Of a DNA stretch of 64,000 bases, positions 9,106-18,642 are shown one piece after another. Source of the DNA: Jejuia sp. UBA6058 (lineage in GTDB: Bacteria; Bacteroidota; Bacteroidia; Flavobacteriales; Flavobacteriaceae). The notes below the pieces were generated by a model. The model saw nothing but the letters and a program-made list of their open reading frames with translations. It ran no database searches and was not told the origin of the DNA. Location of the stretch: positions 533,948 through 597,947 of the forward strand of contig DIYI01000012.1 in the NCBI GenBank assembly GCA_002428965.1, given 5' to 3'. How positions within the stretch are numbered: position 1 is the stretch's first letter; every line of letters starts with the position of its first letter. Made by a program: the position numbers and the translations under genes.

Positions 9106-10929
9106 ATGAAACATCTTCTTTTTACATTTTGCTTCATTTTCTTTTTAATGTCTTGTAATACGGCTAAAGCTGGTGCAATATATGCTTCAACAAATGGGGA
9201 AACCCTCCAACAAAAAGATAATCCGAATACGACAAAAAAAACACGCTGGCAGCAACATGTAGATTATAAAATGGAAATTGATATGGATGTAAAGACCTAT
9301 CAATATAAAGGAAAACAAGAGCTTATTTACACTAACAATTCTCCAGATGTTTTGAATAAAGTATTTTATCATTTATACTTTAACGCATTTCAACCAGGAA
9401 GTGAAATGGATGTGAGGTCTAGAACAATAAAAGACCCCGATTCCAGAGTTGGTGATAGAATAAGCAAGCTTCAGCCCAATGAAATAGGCTATATTAAAGT
9501 GAATACTTTAACTCAAAACGGAACAAGCTTAAAGTATGAAACAGTAGGTACTGTTTTAGAGGTAGATTTAGCAAGCCCTATTCAACCTGGAGAAAGTGTA
9601 ACATTTAAAATGAATTTTGATGCCCAGGTGCCTAAACAAATTCGTCGCTCGGGTAGAAATAACAAGGAAGGCGTTGCGCTTTCTATGACGCAATGGTATC
9701 CTAAATTAGCCGAATATGACGAAGAAGGTTGGCACGCGGACCCATATATTGGAAGAGAGTTTCATAGTGTTTGGGGTGATTTTGACATCAAATTAACAAT
9801 CGATAAAAACTATATTGTTGGCGGCTCAGGCTATTTACAAAGTGAAACTAAAGCCAAAAAAGGTAAAAAGACACTTCATTATGTTGCGCCTAAGGTGCAT
9901 GACTTTTCTTGGGCTGCAGACCCTGATTATGTTCATGATGTATACGAAATGCCAAATGGACCTACTCTTAATTTTTATTACAAAAAGACGCTTTCTGAGG
10001 AGTATTTAGAAAACTGGAAAAAATTGCAGCCTAAAACCGAGGCGCTAATGAAATATTTTACTGAGCATATTGGCCCATATCCTTATGACCAATATACTGT
10101 AATTCAGGGTGGTGACGGTGGAATGGAATATGCCATGTGTACTCTAATTACTGGCGAACGTAAATTTGGAAGTTTAGTAGGTGTAACAGCTCACGAGCTT
10201 GCACATTCTTGGTTTCAGTTTGTTTTGGCTTTCAATGAAGCTAAACACGCTTGGATGGATGAAGGTTTTACCACTTATATTTCAACTTTAGCTGAAAATG
10301 AGCTTTCTAACAACCCAAAGGAAAAACCCTTAACAAGGCTTTACGCAAGTTATGCTGGTTTTGCTTCCACGGAGTATGAGCAACCTATGACTACCCATTC
10401 TGATAGATATGCTTATAACAGCGCATATAGCGTAGCAACCTATGTTAAAGGCGCTGTGTTTATGGCTCAATTAGGCTATGTTATAGGTGAAGAAAACTTA
10501 AAAACAACTATCAAAACCTTTTTTGATGATTTTAAGTTTACACACCCAAAACCACTTGATATTTTAAGAACAGCAGAACACGTTTCGGGCTTAGAATTAG
10601 ACTGGTATTTGACTGATTTTACACAAACCACCAACACTATTGATTATGCGGTAAAATCTGTTGAGGGCAAAACCATTACCTTAGAGCGTATAGGTTTAAT
10701 GCCAATGCCAATAGATTTAACCGTTACTTATGAAGATGGAACAACAGAAGACTTTTACATTCCTTTACAAATGATGCGTGGTGAAAAACCAACAAGTGCA
10801 ACTATTATAAAAGATTGGGCTTGGGCTTACCCCACTTACAGTTTTGAAACAAATAAAGCTATAAAATCTGTACAAATAGATCCTAGTGGTCTTATGGCAG
10901 ACGTAAACCTAGAGAATAACAAAATGTAA
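9106..10929 (+). CDS. M1-family zinc metallopeptidase, lipoprotein
   Basis: A 607-residue aminopeptidase-type protein of the M1 (gluzincin) family. The zinc site is H363-E-L-A-H367 with the third ligand Glu386, 18 residues after the second His, exactly the M1 spacing. The substrate-binding motif reads GGMEYA in place of the classical GAMEN, as in several Bacteroidota members. The N-terminus has a lipoprotein signal (LMSC, Cys17), so it is exported. It would remove N-terminal residues from peptides in the periplasm or at the surface. It follows the S8 protease gene and may form a protein-degradation pair with it. The gene ends 18 bp from a convergent gene with no clear hairpin between. Confidence 0.9.
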   Translation: MKHLLFTFCFIFFLMSCNTAKAGAIYASTNGETLQQKDNPNTTKKTRWQQHVDYKMEIDMDVKTYQYKGKQELIYTNNSPDVLNKVFYHLYFNAFQPGSEMDVRSRTIKDPDSRVGDRISKLQPNEIGYIKVNTLTQNGTSLKYETVGTVLEVDLASPIQPGESVTFKMNFDAQVPKQIRRSGRNNKEGVALSMTQWYPKLAEYDEEGWHADPYIGREFHSVWGDFDIKLTIDKNYIVGGSGYLQSETKAKKGKKTLHYVAPKVHDFSWAADPDYVHDVYEMPNGPTLNFYYKKTLSEEYLENWKKLQPKTEALMKYFTEHIGPYPYDQYTVIQGGDGGMEYAMCTLITGERKFGSLVGVTAHELAHSWFQFVLAFNEAKHAWMDEGFTTYISTLAENELSNNPKEKPLTRLYASYAGFASTEYEQPMTTHSDRYAYNSAYSVATYVKGAVFMAQLGYVIGEENLKTTIKTFFDDFKFTHPKPLDILRTAEHVSGLELDWYLTDFTQTTNTIDYAVKSVEGKTITLERIGLMPMPIDLTVTYEDGTTEDFYIPLQMMRGEKPTSATIIKDWAWAYPTYSFETNKAIKSVQIDPSGLMADVNLENNKM

Positions 10930-10947
10930 TTTGCTTTGCGTTGTGTT

Positions 10948-12129
10948 TTACTTGTATAACTTAGATTTTGCGACACGTTCTCTGTTATGAAGAAATAAGT
11001 GTGATGGTGATATTTGTCTGCTTCTGTAACCTAAAACATGAAAAATCGGTTTCGTAAAAAACTTAGCAATTTTTAGATTTACTCGAAGCACCCCTTTTGA
11101 TTTATTAAACCATGTAATTCCTGGCAACATTGTTAAAACACTATCTGCTCTAAAACGCCTTACAATTTTTGATAGTCTTAAAAGAAACCTTGGTACATAT
11201 TGTATTATAAAGAAACCTTCTTTTCCTTTCTTTTGATATAGGGGCATAAAAATATAGCCTTCATGTTCAGACAAAACTTCTTTAGAATTTAATTTCGCTA
11301 AGGAAGTTCCTTTTTCTATGTGCTGAAAACTTTTAAACCCAGAGTTCATAGAAAAATCATCACCATTCGTAATTTTTTGAAGATGAATTATTTCAAAAAA
11401 ATTATGGATATGGTCTGATGCTATTTTTAAGGTTTCTCTATACGTCATCACATCTGCATGTTTTTCATTTACAATTCCAGCATAAACCAGCGCCAAATTT
11501 ATGAAAGCAAAACTGTTTTGTACAGAAGCAATACCCATATGATGTCCTGACTCGAAACCAATGGAGATATAACCCAAAGTATTTATATAACTTAATAGTG
11601 GACCCTCTAAATATTCTTCAATACCTAAAACTATTGGAACCGGAAATTGCTTTGAAAATTCACGATTAATCAAGGCGTCGTTAATAGTGATAAAAGGCAG
11701 AGTCTTACTAGAAGTTGTATGCAAGTCTATAAAATATAATGGACCATTATGTTTGTTTATAATCTGGTGTAATAACACAAAAAGTTCTATAAACTGAGAC
11801 TCTTCAATATTCGTGTTTCGTTTTGACAGAATATGGGTTATTTTATCCTCAGTCCATAACCTATTTAAGTCCTCATCAATATAACGTTGGTTCTTTTTTA
11901 AAGCTTCTAAATTACCTAAAATACCATACACACTTCCCTTTAAAGGTATTTCCTCTAGGCTTTTTTGTATTTGGTTCAATGCTACAACACCTGCTTTCTC
12001 ATTACCGTGAATACCAGCAAAAAAAACTACCGTAGGTAAACCAGCATCTTTCTCTTTTCGAAAAAGTATATGCTTATTGTTTGAAGGATCTATCTCTTTA
12101 TTTAGAACTTCTTCTTTAAGTTTAAACAT
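10948..12129 (-). CDS. Succinylglutamate desuccinylase/aspartoacylase-family protein
   Basis: This 393-residue protein belongs to the M14-like AstE/AspA family of zinc amidohydrolases. Visible metal and catalytic motifs are FFAGIHGNEKAG (His and Glu ligands), EDLNRLW and IDLHTTSS. The family usually deacylates N-acyl amino acids or cuts a C-terminal residue from small peptides. The C-terminal 100 residues (GYIFMPLYQKKGKEGFFII and basic segments after it) extend beyond the minimal fold. Its start overlaps the stop of the upstream GCS2-CBS gene by 8 bases, so the two are translationally coupled and probably act on the same compound. The substrate is unknown. Confidence 0.8.
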   Translation of the reverse strand: MFKLKEEVLNKEIDPSNNKHILFRKEKDAGLPTVVFFAGIHGNEKAGVVALNQIQKSLEEIPLKGSVYGILGNLEALKKNQRYIDEDLNRLWTEDKITHILSKRNTNIEESQFIELFVLLHQIINKHNGPLYFIDLHTTSSKTLPFITINDALINREFSKQFPVPIVLGIEEYLEGPLLSYINTLGYISIGFESGHHMGIASVQNSFAFINLALVYAGIVNEKHADVMTYRETLKIASDHIHNFFEIIHLQKITNGDDFSMNSGFKSFQHIEKGTSLAKLNSKEVLSEHEGYIFMPLYQKKGKEGFFIIQYVPRFLLRLSKIVRRFRADSVLTMLPGITWFNKSKGVLRVNLKIAKFFTKPIFHVLGYRSRQISPSHLFLHNRERVAKSKLYK

Positions 12130-14038
12130 CCTTTGAGCTTATTAATCCTATTAATTTATTTTGTTTCACCACTGGCAGAAAATGAATATTGTGTAAAGAC
12201 ATTAAAGCTTTGGCGTCTGGTATTTTAGTTTGATCGGATATTGAAATAACATCTTTAGTCATTATACTTCCAACGCATTTAGAGTTAACTTCTTTAAGAT
12301 CCTCAAACATTTCAATATCCCGCCATGATAATACACCTATCAATTCCTTTTCCTTATTAATTACTGGCATATGATGAATGTTTTTCCATTTCATAATATG
12401 AATAACTAGTTCAATGCTATCACTCTCATACACAGAAAAAACATCTGTTTGCATAATATGTTTTACTACTTTGCTCCCACGATCTGGTAATTCTGTAGTT
12501 TCTCCTAACAAACGCCATGTTGAAACAGGGTAATCCCTTATCTGCTTCTCATATATTTTAGAGGTTAAAATTTGCATCGCTTCAAAAGGTTTGTGGCTTT
12601 TTAATAGATGTCTGTAGCTTCTCAAAGTCCATTCAGATCCATTAAGAGCTCTAACCCTATTTTTAATAATTGCTAAATAATACTCTGCATCTTCGGGAGC
12701 AATACCATATTTGTAAAGTCCTTTATAAGCCATAGGTAATAACTCGTCTATAATTAAATCTTGACAAGACATATACTTCCCGTCCCAATATATTTGAGCT
12801 GCCATTCCATAGCGAGCTGCATTAAAAAAGTTAGTTTTTACATCTTTAAAATCCCATTGCTCATGGATGTTGTTGTACTTTTTGGTTTTTCCCATCATAA
12901 GACCAACCCAAAACACCATGTTGGCAATTTGGTCAACCATAGTTGGTCCTGAAGGAATATACCTGTTTTCTATTCTTAAATGAGGTTTATCTTTGGAAAC
13001 ACCATAACAAACCCTATTCCAAGGATAGACCGTTCCACTATGTAATTGCAATGCTAATAACTTTGGTATTTGATTGCTTTGAAGCATATCCACACTATCT
13101 TTAATGTAGTTTGTAGTTAAAAAACTCCTAAAACGGGAAATATTATCTTTAAAAATATCAGTAATAGAACCTGTATACCAATTGTTTCCAAAACTAACCC
13201 TAGATTGGTTTTCATTAAGCAAAAATGAATTTGCCCTAGTATCTATACTTTGTGTGAATAAAGCAATTCTTGTTTCATTCCAAAGTTCCTTTCCAAAAAG
13301 CAAAGGAGAGTTCGTGCAAGCAGACAAGACCGGTCCCGCAATAGCTTGTGCCCAGTTATAAGTATCAATAAAGGATTCTGGGTTTACCTGTAAATGCATT
13401 TGAAAGCTAGTATTACAGCCCTCTAACATAACCGAGTCAAACAGCAAGTTTAACTCATCAACACCTTGAATATGAATATTGAAATCTTGTTGACGCGAAT
13501 CCATTATAGCCTCATTTAAAACGGTATAGCGCTTTAAAGGCGTCATTTGATTTTCGCCAATATTATCGAGACCTATCGAGGGTAATATGCCTGTAAGAAC
13601 AATTTTTGTGTTTCGTGTTTTAGCAACATCATTAGCCTTATTTAACAAGCCTCGCAATTGATCATGTAATTTTGAAAAGCATCTACCCTTAAGCTCTAAA
13701 GGATCAAGATTAGCCTCTAAATTATAATTTCCAATTTCTGTTGTAAAATGAGCATCATCAATATCTTTTAAAATCTCAAGGGCATTATTACTAGGCGAAA
13801 AATTTGGCTTTACTAAGCAAAACTCTTGTTCTGCACCTATTCGGATGGGTTCCGTTTCAACCAAACCTTTCTCCAACATTATATCTAGGGCTTCAATATC
13901 ATTTAACAAATGATGCACATAGTTGGCTCTATCCTTTTTCTTTTCCAATTTAATTACATCCATATTACCCATAGCACAATTTTTGTAAGGTTTTAAGGGT
14001 GTTAAATTATTGTAATACTGTGGGTTAATATATGACAT
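12122..14038 (-). CDS. GCS2-type glutamate-cysteine ligase-like protein with two CBS domains
   Basis: A 638-residue fusion. Residues about 45-470 match the carboxylate-amine ligase fold of glutamate-cysteine ligase family 2, with GAEQEFCLV near the start, HLQVNPESF, and RIENRYIPSGPTMVDQ. The last 130 residues carry a CBS pair: MQTDVFSVYES...HHMPVI and SIMTKDVISI...HFLPVV. GCS2 enzymes ligate an amino acid to a glutamate gamma-carboxyl group using ATP; CBS pairs bind adenine nucleotides and may gate activity by energy state. No signal peptide is present, so it is cytoplasmic. It overlaps the downstream aspartoacylase-like gene by 8 bp, suggesting a make-and-break pair for a small amide or peptide. 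It should not be equated with a glutathione-making enzyme without testing. Confidence 0.82.
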   Translation of the reverse strand: MSYINPQYYNNLTPLKPYKNCAMGNMDVIKLEKKKDRANYVHHLLNDIEALDIMLEKGLVETEPIRIGAEQEFCLVKPNFSPSNNALEILKDIDDAHFTTEIGNYNLEANLDPLELKGRCFSKLHDQLRGLLNKANDVAKTRNTKIVLTGILPSIGLDNIGENQMTPLKRYTVLNEAIMDSRQQDFNIHIQGVDELNLLFDSVMLEGCNTSFQMHLQVNPESFIDTYNWAQAIAGPVLSACTNSPLLFGKELWNETRIALFTQSIDTRANSFLLNENQSRVSFGNNWYTGSITDIFKDNISRFRSFLTTNYIKDSVDMLQSNQIPKLLALQLHSGTVYPWNRVCYGVSKDKPHLRIENRYIPSGPTMVDQIANMVFWVGLMMGKTKKYNNIHEQWDFKDVKTNFFNAARYGMAAQIYWDGKYMSCQDLIIDELLPMAYKGLYKYGIAPEDAEYYLAIIKNRVRALNGSEWTLRSYRHLLKSHKPFEAMQILTSKIYEKQIRDYPVSTWRLLGETTELPDRGSKVVKHIMQTDVFSVYESDSIELVIHIMKWKNIHHMPVINKEKELIGVLSWRDIEMFEDLKEVNSKCVGSIMTKDVISISDQTKIPDAKALMSLHNIHFLPVVKQNKLIGLISSKDV

Positions 14039-14152
14039 TGGTCATGAGTGATATAAGGATTAAATATCTGAGAACTAAAAAAACTTTACAAATTCTATAA
14101 CACTGATTGAAGAAGTAAGCCTGAATAAGAAAGCAGCAAGGTTTTGTTTTCT

Positions 14153-14160
14153 TACCTTTA
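14153..14160 (+). promoter_or_regulatory. Possible -7 box for rnpA
   Basis: TACCTTTA is one base off TAnnTTTG and lies 15 bp before the TTG start of rnpA. Confidence 0.3.
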
Positions 14161-14175
14161 ACCCGTAAACCTGTA

Positions 14176-14559
14176 TTGTTGAAATTTACTTACCCAAAAA
14201 AAGAAAAACTTAAGAGCAAAAAACTGATAGATCAATTGTTTTCAGAAGGTCAATCTGTTTCAGCTTTTCCTTTGCGCTTGGTGTATCTAAGCACTACTTT
14301 TGAAGATAATGTTATGGCAAAAACAGGTGTTTCGGTATCTAAAAAACATTTTAAAAGAGCGGTTGATAGAAACCGTATAAAACGTTTGTTACGTGAAGCT
14401 TACCGATTAAATAAAGCTTATTATTTTAACAATTTAACAACGCAACATACGTTTATGATTTTGTACATTGGCAAAGAGCTGCCATCTTTTGCCCAGGTTG
14501 AAAGCACAATGAAACGATTATTTGAAAAGTTTTCAATTACCGTTTCTCATAAAATATAA
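14176..14559 (+). CDS. rnpA: Ribonuclease P protein component
   Basis: A small basic 127-residue protein, the protein subunit of RNase P, which matures tRNA 5' ends with the catalytic RNA. The family signature is clear: KTGVSVSKKHFKRAVDRNR followed by IKRLLREAYR. There is no ATG in the right place; translation probably starts at one of two adjacent TTG codons, 14176 or 14179, since the conserved region FTYPKKEKLKSKKLIDQLF begins right after. The next gene, a CtpA-like protease, starts 4 bp after the stop, so the two form an operon. The usual partner rpmH is not adjacent. Confidence 0.92.
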   Translation: MLKFTYPKKEKLKSKKLIDQLFSEGQSVSAFPLRLVYLSTTFEDNVMAKTGVSVSKKHFKRAVDRNRIKRLLREAYRLNKAYYFNNLTTQHTFMILYIGKELPSFAQVESTMKRLFEKFSITVSHKI

Positions 14560-14563
14560 ATAC

Positions 14564-16198
14564 ATGAAACGTCTCCTAAGCAAGAAATTTATTATTCCAA
14601 CTATTCTAGTTTTGGTATTTCTAAGTACCACAGCCTTTAAAAGTGGATTCTTTGAAATTGCTAAGCAAATAGAAATATTCACCACCTTATATAAAGAAAT
14701 CAACATGAATTATGTTGATGAAACCAACCCTGGAGATTTGATGGATACTGCTATAAAAAGTATGTTAGAAGATCTAGACCCTTATACGCGTTTTATGAAC
14801 GAACAAGATGTAGAAGCGGCAAGAATAAATAATACTGGAGATTATACAGGTATTGGTGCTCGAGTAAAAACTTTAAAAGATAAGCTGGTTATTGTGGAGC
14901 CTTACAAAGATTATCCAGCAGATAAGGCTGGTTTAAAAGCTGGTGATGCAATTATTAAAGTTGGCGATATTATTGTTGCGGACTACAAAGACGATGCTGG
15001 TAATTTATTGCAAGGTGCTTCAGGAAGCACAGTAAACGTAACCTTTAATCGAAATAATGAAACAAAAACAGCAACAATAGAACGTGCTGAAGTAGAGATA
15101 AAAGCAGTGCCTCATTACTCTATGGTAAATAGTAAAACAGGATATGTTGTTTTAAGTAAGTTTAATAGAAAAGCTTCTGCGGAGACACGTTACGCCGTAA
15201 GAGATTTAAAAGCTCAAGGCGCACAAAATATCATTTTAGATTTAAGAGGAAACCCAGGTGGTTTACTAAATGAAGCCGTAAATATTGTGAACCTTTTTGT
15301 GCCTAAAGGCCAATTGGTAGTTACCACAAAATCTAAGGTTAAAAAATACAACAAGCAATATTTTACACGCAGCGAACCATTAGATACCGCAATTCCTTTA
15401 GTGGTTTTAATTGATGGTTCCAGCGCTTCAGCAAGTGAAATTGTATCTGGTACTTTACAAGATTTAGACCGTGCGGTAATCGTGGGAAGCAGAAGTTTTG
15501 GTAAAGGATTGGTGCAACGCCCAAAACAGCTCACCTACGGCACCCAAGTGAAAATTACAATTTCAAGATACTATACGCCTTCAGGGAGATGTATACAATC
15601 TTTAGATTATTGGAATAGAAATGAAAAAGGTGAAGCGGTACGCGTAAAACAAGAAAATTATAACGAGTTTAAGACCAAAAACGGACGTAAAGTATATGAT
15701 GGTGGTGGTATTTTTCCAGATGTTACCATTACCAAAATAAAAAACTCCACCATTGCAAATGCCATTTTAAAAAGTGATTTAATTTTTGATTTTGCCACAG
15801 ATTACTATTACAAACACTCTTCTTTAGATTTAGAAAACTTTAGGCTTTCGGATAATGATTTCAAAGATTTTAAAAGTTATTTAAATAAAAACAATTTTTC
15901 ATTTACTACCAATACTGAAAAAGCGCTTAATAAAGCGTTTGAAACTTCCGTACAAGAAAACTTGAATGATGCTATTAAATCTGATTATGAAACCCTCTTA
16001 TCTGGGTTAAGAGCATCTAAAAACGAAGTTATCAACGAACACAAGGAAGTTATTCTAAAATCTCTTACTGAAGAAATTGTGAAGCGTTATGCGTATCGTG
16101 AAGGTTTATACGAGTATTATAAGTCGTTTGACGAACATATTAGCAAAAGTGCGCAAATCCTCGGAAATACAATGACTTACATGGATTATTTAAGGTAA
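14564..16198 (+). CDS. S41 C-terminal processing peptidase (CtpA-like)
   Basis: A processing protease of family S41, acting in the periplasm on C-termini of exported proteins. The start chosen is the ATG at 14564, 4 bp after rnpA, because it gives a clean N-terminal anchor (MKRLLSKKFIIPTILVLVF); a longer frame from 14522 would overlap rnpA and spoil it. A PDZ domain lies at about residues 85-170 (GIGARV, PADKAGLKAGDAIIKV). The catalytic pair is Ser289 in GSSASASE and Lys314 in SFGKGLVQ, 25 residues apart as in known members. A long C-terminal helical domain (about 385-544) ends the chain. Co-transcription with rnpA is likely. Confidence 0.92.
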   Translation: MKRLLSKKFIIPTILVLVFLSTTAFKSGFFEIAKQIEIFTTLYKEINMNYVDETNPGDLMDTAIKSMLEDLDPYTRFMNEQDVEAARINNTGDYTGIGARVKTLKDKLVIVEPYKDYPADKAGLKAGDAIIKVGDIIVADYKDDAGNLLQGASGSTVNVTFNRNNETKTATIERAEVEIKAVPHYSMVNSKTGYVVLSKFNRKASAETRYAVRDLKAQGAQNIILDLRGNPGGLLNEAVNIVNLFVPKGQLVVTTKSKVKKYNKQYFTRSEPLDTAIPLVVLIDGSSASASEIVSGTLQDLDRAVIVGSRSFGKGLVQRPKQLTYGTQVKITISRYYTPSGRCIQSLDYWNRNEKGEAVRVKQENYNEFKTKNGRKVYDGGGIFPDVTITKIKNSTIANAILKSDLIFDFATDYYYKHSSLDLENFRLSDNDFKDFKSYLNKNNFSFTTNTEKALNKAFETSVQENLNDAIKSDYETLLSGLRASKNEVINEHKEVILKSLTEEIVKRYAYREGLYEYYKSFDEHISKSAQILGNTMTYMDYLR

Positions 16199-16213
16199 AT
16201 ATCTGAAAAACAC

Positions 16214-16221
16214 TATCTTTA
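16214..16221 (+). promoter_or_regulatory. Possible -7 box for OmpA-family gene
   Basis: TATCTTTA is one base off TAnnTTTG and lies 22 bp before the ATG at 16244. Confidence 0.3.
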
Positions 16222-16243
16222 GCTCAATATTATTCATCCCCGA

Positions 16244-17104
16244 ATGCATAGACTACTTGTAAACATAGTGTTGTGTCTTTCAATGTGTATAACTTTTGCT
16301 CAATCAAAATATACACATGAAGTCTATTTTAATACTGATGAATATGTAGTACCTACTACTGAAGAAAATCGTTTGTTGCTTTTCATTTCTAAACTTCAAG
16401 ACATAGAAATTGAATCTATTGCTATTTACGGATTTTGTGATGATGTTGGTGCAGATTCCTATAATATGGTGCTCTCTCAACAACGTGCCAATGCTATAAA
16501 AACGATCTTTTCAAATAACGAAATAAGTGAGTCTTTAATACATAATGTGGACGGTAAAGGAGAAATTCTTCTTAAAATAGTCAACGAAAAAAATGTTTTA
16601 AAGATTCGTGGTTTAAATAGAAAAGTTGAAATTATAGTCTCTGAAAAGATTCCTGAACCTGAACCGGTAACACCAGAAATAGCCAGCACAAAAGAAGAGA
16701 ACGTTCCCGATAAAATAAAGGGCGATTTAAAGGTTGGTGATAAAATTATTTTTAAAGATATTTTGTTTAGAACGGGTTATAGTACAGTAGTGCCAAAGTC
16801 TAAAAAAACATTAGAAGATATTGCCAAGGCTTTAGTAGAACGAGATGATATTTACTTCACTATTCAAGGCCATGTGTGCTGTACAAAATACACGCGTGAT
16901 GCTGTAGATAAAAAAACCAAACAACGTAATTTATCCGTGGCGCGAGCAAAATATGTGTATGATTATTTTGCTAAAAAAGGCGTGAATAAAAAACGTATGC
17001 GCTACCTTGGTATGCGCAGAAAATTTCCGCTTGGTGGCGACCCAAAGTTTGATAGACGTGTAGAAATTGTTATTACTTATGTGGGTAACAATGCAAATAA
17101 ATAA
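16244..17104 (+). CDS. OmpA-family protein with two OmpA-like domains
   Basis: A 286-residue exported protein (signal MHRLLVNIVLCLSMCITFAQ). It carries two OmpA C-terminal-like peptidoglycan-binding domains in tandem: residues about 22-135 (IAIYGFCDDVGADSYN, QQRANAI, NRKVEI) and about 160-282 (FTIQGHVCCTKYT, LSVARAKYVYDYF, DRRVEI). A Pro/Glu-rich linker (PEPEPVTPE) separates them. The first copy keeps the D-x-G and final R-K-V-E-I positions but has GFCDD where GHTD is usual; the second has GHVCC. No membrane barrel is present, so it should be periplasmic and tied to the cell wall. Its stop overlaps the next gene by 14 bp, so they are translationally linked. Confidence 0.8.
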   Translation: MHRLLVNIVLCLSMCITFAQSKYTHEVYFNTDEYVVPTTEENRLLLFISKLQDIEIESIAIYGFCDDVGADSYNMVLSQQRANAIKTIFSNNEISESLIHNVDGKGEILLKIVNEKNVLKIRGLNRKVEIIVSEKIPEPEPVTPEIASTKEENVPDKIKGDLKVGDKIIFKDILFRTGYSTVVPKSKKTLEDIAKALVERDDIYFTIQGHVCCTKYTRDAVDKKTKQRNLSVARAKYVYDYFAKKGVNKKRMRYLGMRRKFPLGGDPKFDRRVEIVITYVGNNANK

Positions 17105-18641
17105 GCGATTCTTTCTTTTCGTCGCTTTTTTAAACATCTTTTTATTTGGTTTTTCCCAAAACACCTTTATTCCGGATGATAACTTTGAACAAGCCTTAAT
17201 TAATCTAGGACTGGATACCCCGCCATTGGATGATGTAGTGCCAACTGCTAACATCAGTACAATAAAAGAATTAAACATTTCGCTTTTAGGTATCAATGAT
17301 CTTACGGGTATTGAAGATTTTACCGATTTAGAAGTTTTGGAATGTTCAGAAAACAATCTTACATTTTTAGATATTTCTAACAACGGTAAACTTAGACAGC
17401 TTTTTTGCAGTTTTAACGCTATTGAAAATCTTGATATTTCAAGTAATCCAGAACTTAGTATTCTTTGGTGTAATTTCAATCGCATTAGCAATTTAGACAC
17501 TTCTAATAATCCTAATTTGCTCTCTTTTATTTGTAGCAATAACTTATTAGCAAACATTGATGTTTCAAACAATTCTTTCCTAAACACCTTTTTTTGCGTA
17601 GGTAATCAGCTAACCAACCTAGATGTTACATCTAATCTTGAATTGCGCATTCTGCATTGTGGTAACAACGCTATTACTACTTTAGACATTTCTCAAAACC
17701 AAATTTTAACTGATTTTAATTTCGAATATAATACTATTGAAACTATTGATTTATCAAATAATGCAGAACTAGAATTTTTATATTGTCTATCAAATAATTT
17801 AATAGAGTTAAACCTTAGCAATAATCCAAATCTGGCAGTTTTAAGCTGTGGCGAAAATCAGCTTACTGAAATAGATGTACAACTAAATACTAATCTTAGA
17901 GAATTATATTGTGAAAACAATCAGATTCAATTCTTAGATCTTTCAACTAATAGGTTTTTAAATAGTCTTAATTGTAGTAATAATAACCTTTGCCAACTAA
18001 ATGTGAAGAATACCAATAATTCTAATGTTTTGTTTTTTGATGCTTCTCAGAATAATGAATTGGCTTGTATTTTTGTGGATAATGTAGCTTATAGTCAAAC
18101 TAATTGGACTGCTATTGATGCACAATCCAGTTTTGTTTCAACTTTAGATGAGTGCGCTGATGTGTTGGATAATTTTATAGCAATAGATGCTTTAAATGAT
18201 GTAGTTGCAGCATCCTATATTTTACCCAATCTTACTTTTGGTTCTTATTTTACAGAACCTTTTGGTAATGGTGTACAATTGAACGCTGGTTCAACAATTA
18301 CAAATTCGCAAACTATTTATATCTATAACCAAAATAATTGTTACGAGAACCAGTCTAGCTTTAACGTATTTATTACTGTAGACGGACTATTTATCCCAAA
18401 ATACTTTACGCCAAATAACGATGGTATTAATGATTATTGGAAAGTAATTGATACTAATAATACCATAAGTAAAATAACTATATTTAATCGTTACGGTAAG
18501 CTTATAAAATATTTACCCAATAATTCAAAAGGCTGGAACGGTACATTAAACAACCAAACATTACCAAATGATACGTATTGGTATGAAATGGTATTAAATA
18601 CAAATGAAATATTGCGAGGGTATTTTGCTTTAAAAAGGTAA
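17091..18641 (+). CDS. Leucine-rich-repeat surface protein with T9SS type B tail
   Basis: A 516-residue exported protein. The start at 17091 gives a good signal peptide (MQINKRFFLFVAFLNIFLFG, cleavage near FSQ), so the longer frame from 17067 is discounted. Residues about 60-300 hold about eleven leucine-rich repeats of roughly 21 residues with a pattern like LxxLxCxxNxLxxLDLSxN, and a Cys recurs at the same repeat position. The C-terminal 85 residues (IPKYFTPNNDGINDYW, IFNRYGKLI, LPNDTYWYEM) are the gliding-motility-type CTD that directs type IX secretion. The role is probably surface adhesion or protein contact; the ligand is unknown. It overlaps the OmpA gene upstream and ends one base before a convergent gene. 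Confidence 0.85.
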   Translation: MQINKRFFLFVAFLNIFLFGFSQNTFIPDDNFEQALINLGLDTPPLDDVVPTANISTIKELNISLLGINDLTGIEDFTDLEVLECSENNLTFLDISNNGKLRQLFCSFNAIENLDISSNPELSILWCNFNRISNLDTSNNPNLLSFICSNNLLANIDVSNNSFLNTFFCVGNQLTNLDVTSNLELRILHCGNNAITTLDISQNQILTDFNFEYNTIETIDLSNNAELEFLYCLSNNLIELNLSNNPNLAVLSCGENQLTEIDVQLNTNLRELYCENNQIQFLDLSTNRFLNSLNCSNNNLCQLNVKNTNNSNVLFFDASQNNELACIFVDNVAYSQTNWTAIDAQSSFVSTLDECADVLDNFIAIDALNDVVAASYILPNLTFGSYFTEPFGNGVQLNAGSTITNSQTIYIYNQNNCYENQSSFNVFITVDGLFIPKYFTPNNDGINDYWKVIDTNNTISKITIFNRYGKLIKYLPNNSKGWNGTLNNQTLPNDTYWYEMVLNTNEILRGYFALKR

Positions 18642-18642
18642 C

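Noticed and set aside
14522..14563. Upstream start for the S41 protease
   Set aside because: It overlaps rnpA and puts a charged stretch before the membrane anchor; the ATG at 14564 gives a proper signal anchor.
17067..17090. Upstream start for the leucine-rich protein
   Set aside because: The extra eight residues precede a signal peptide that is complete from 17091.
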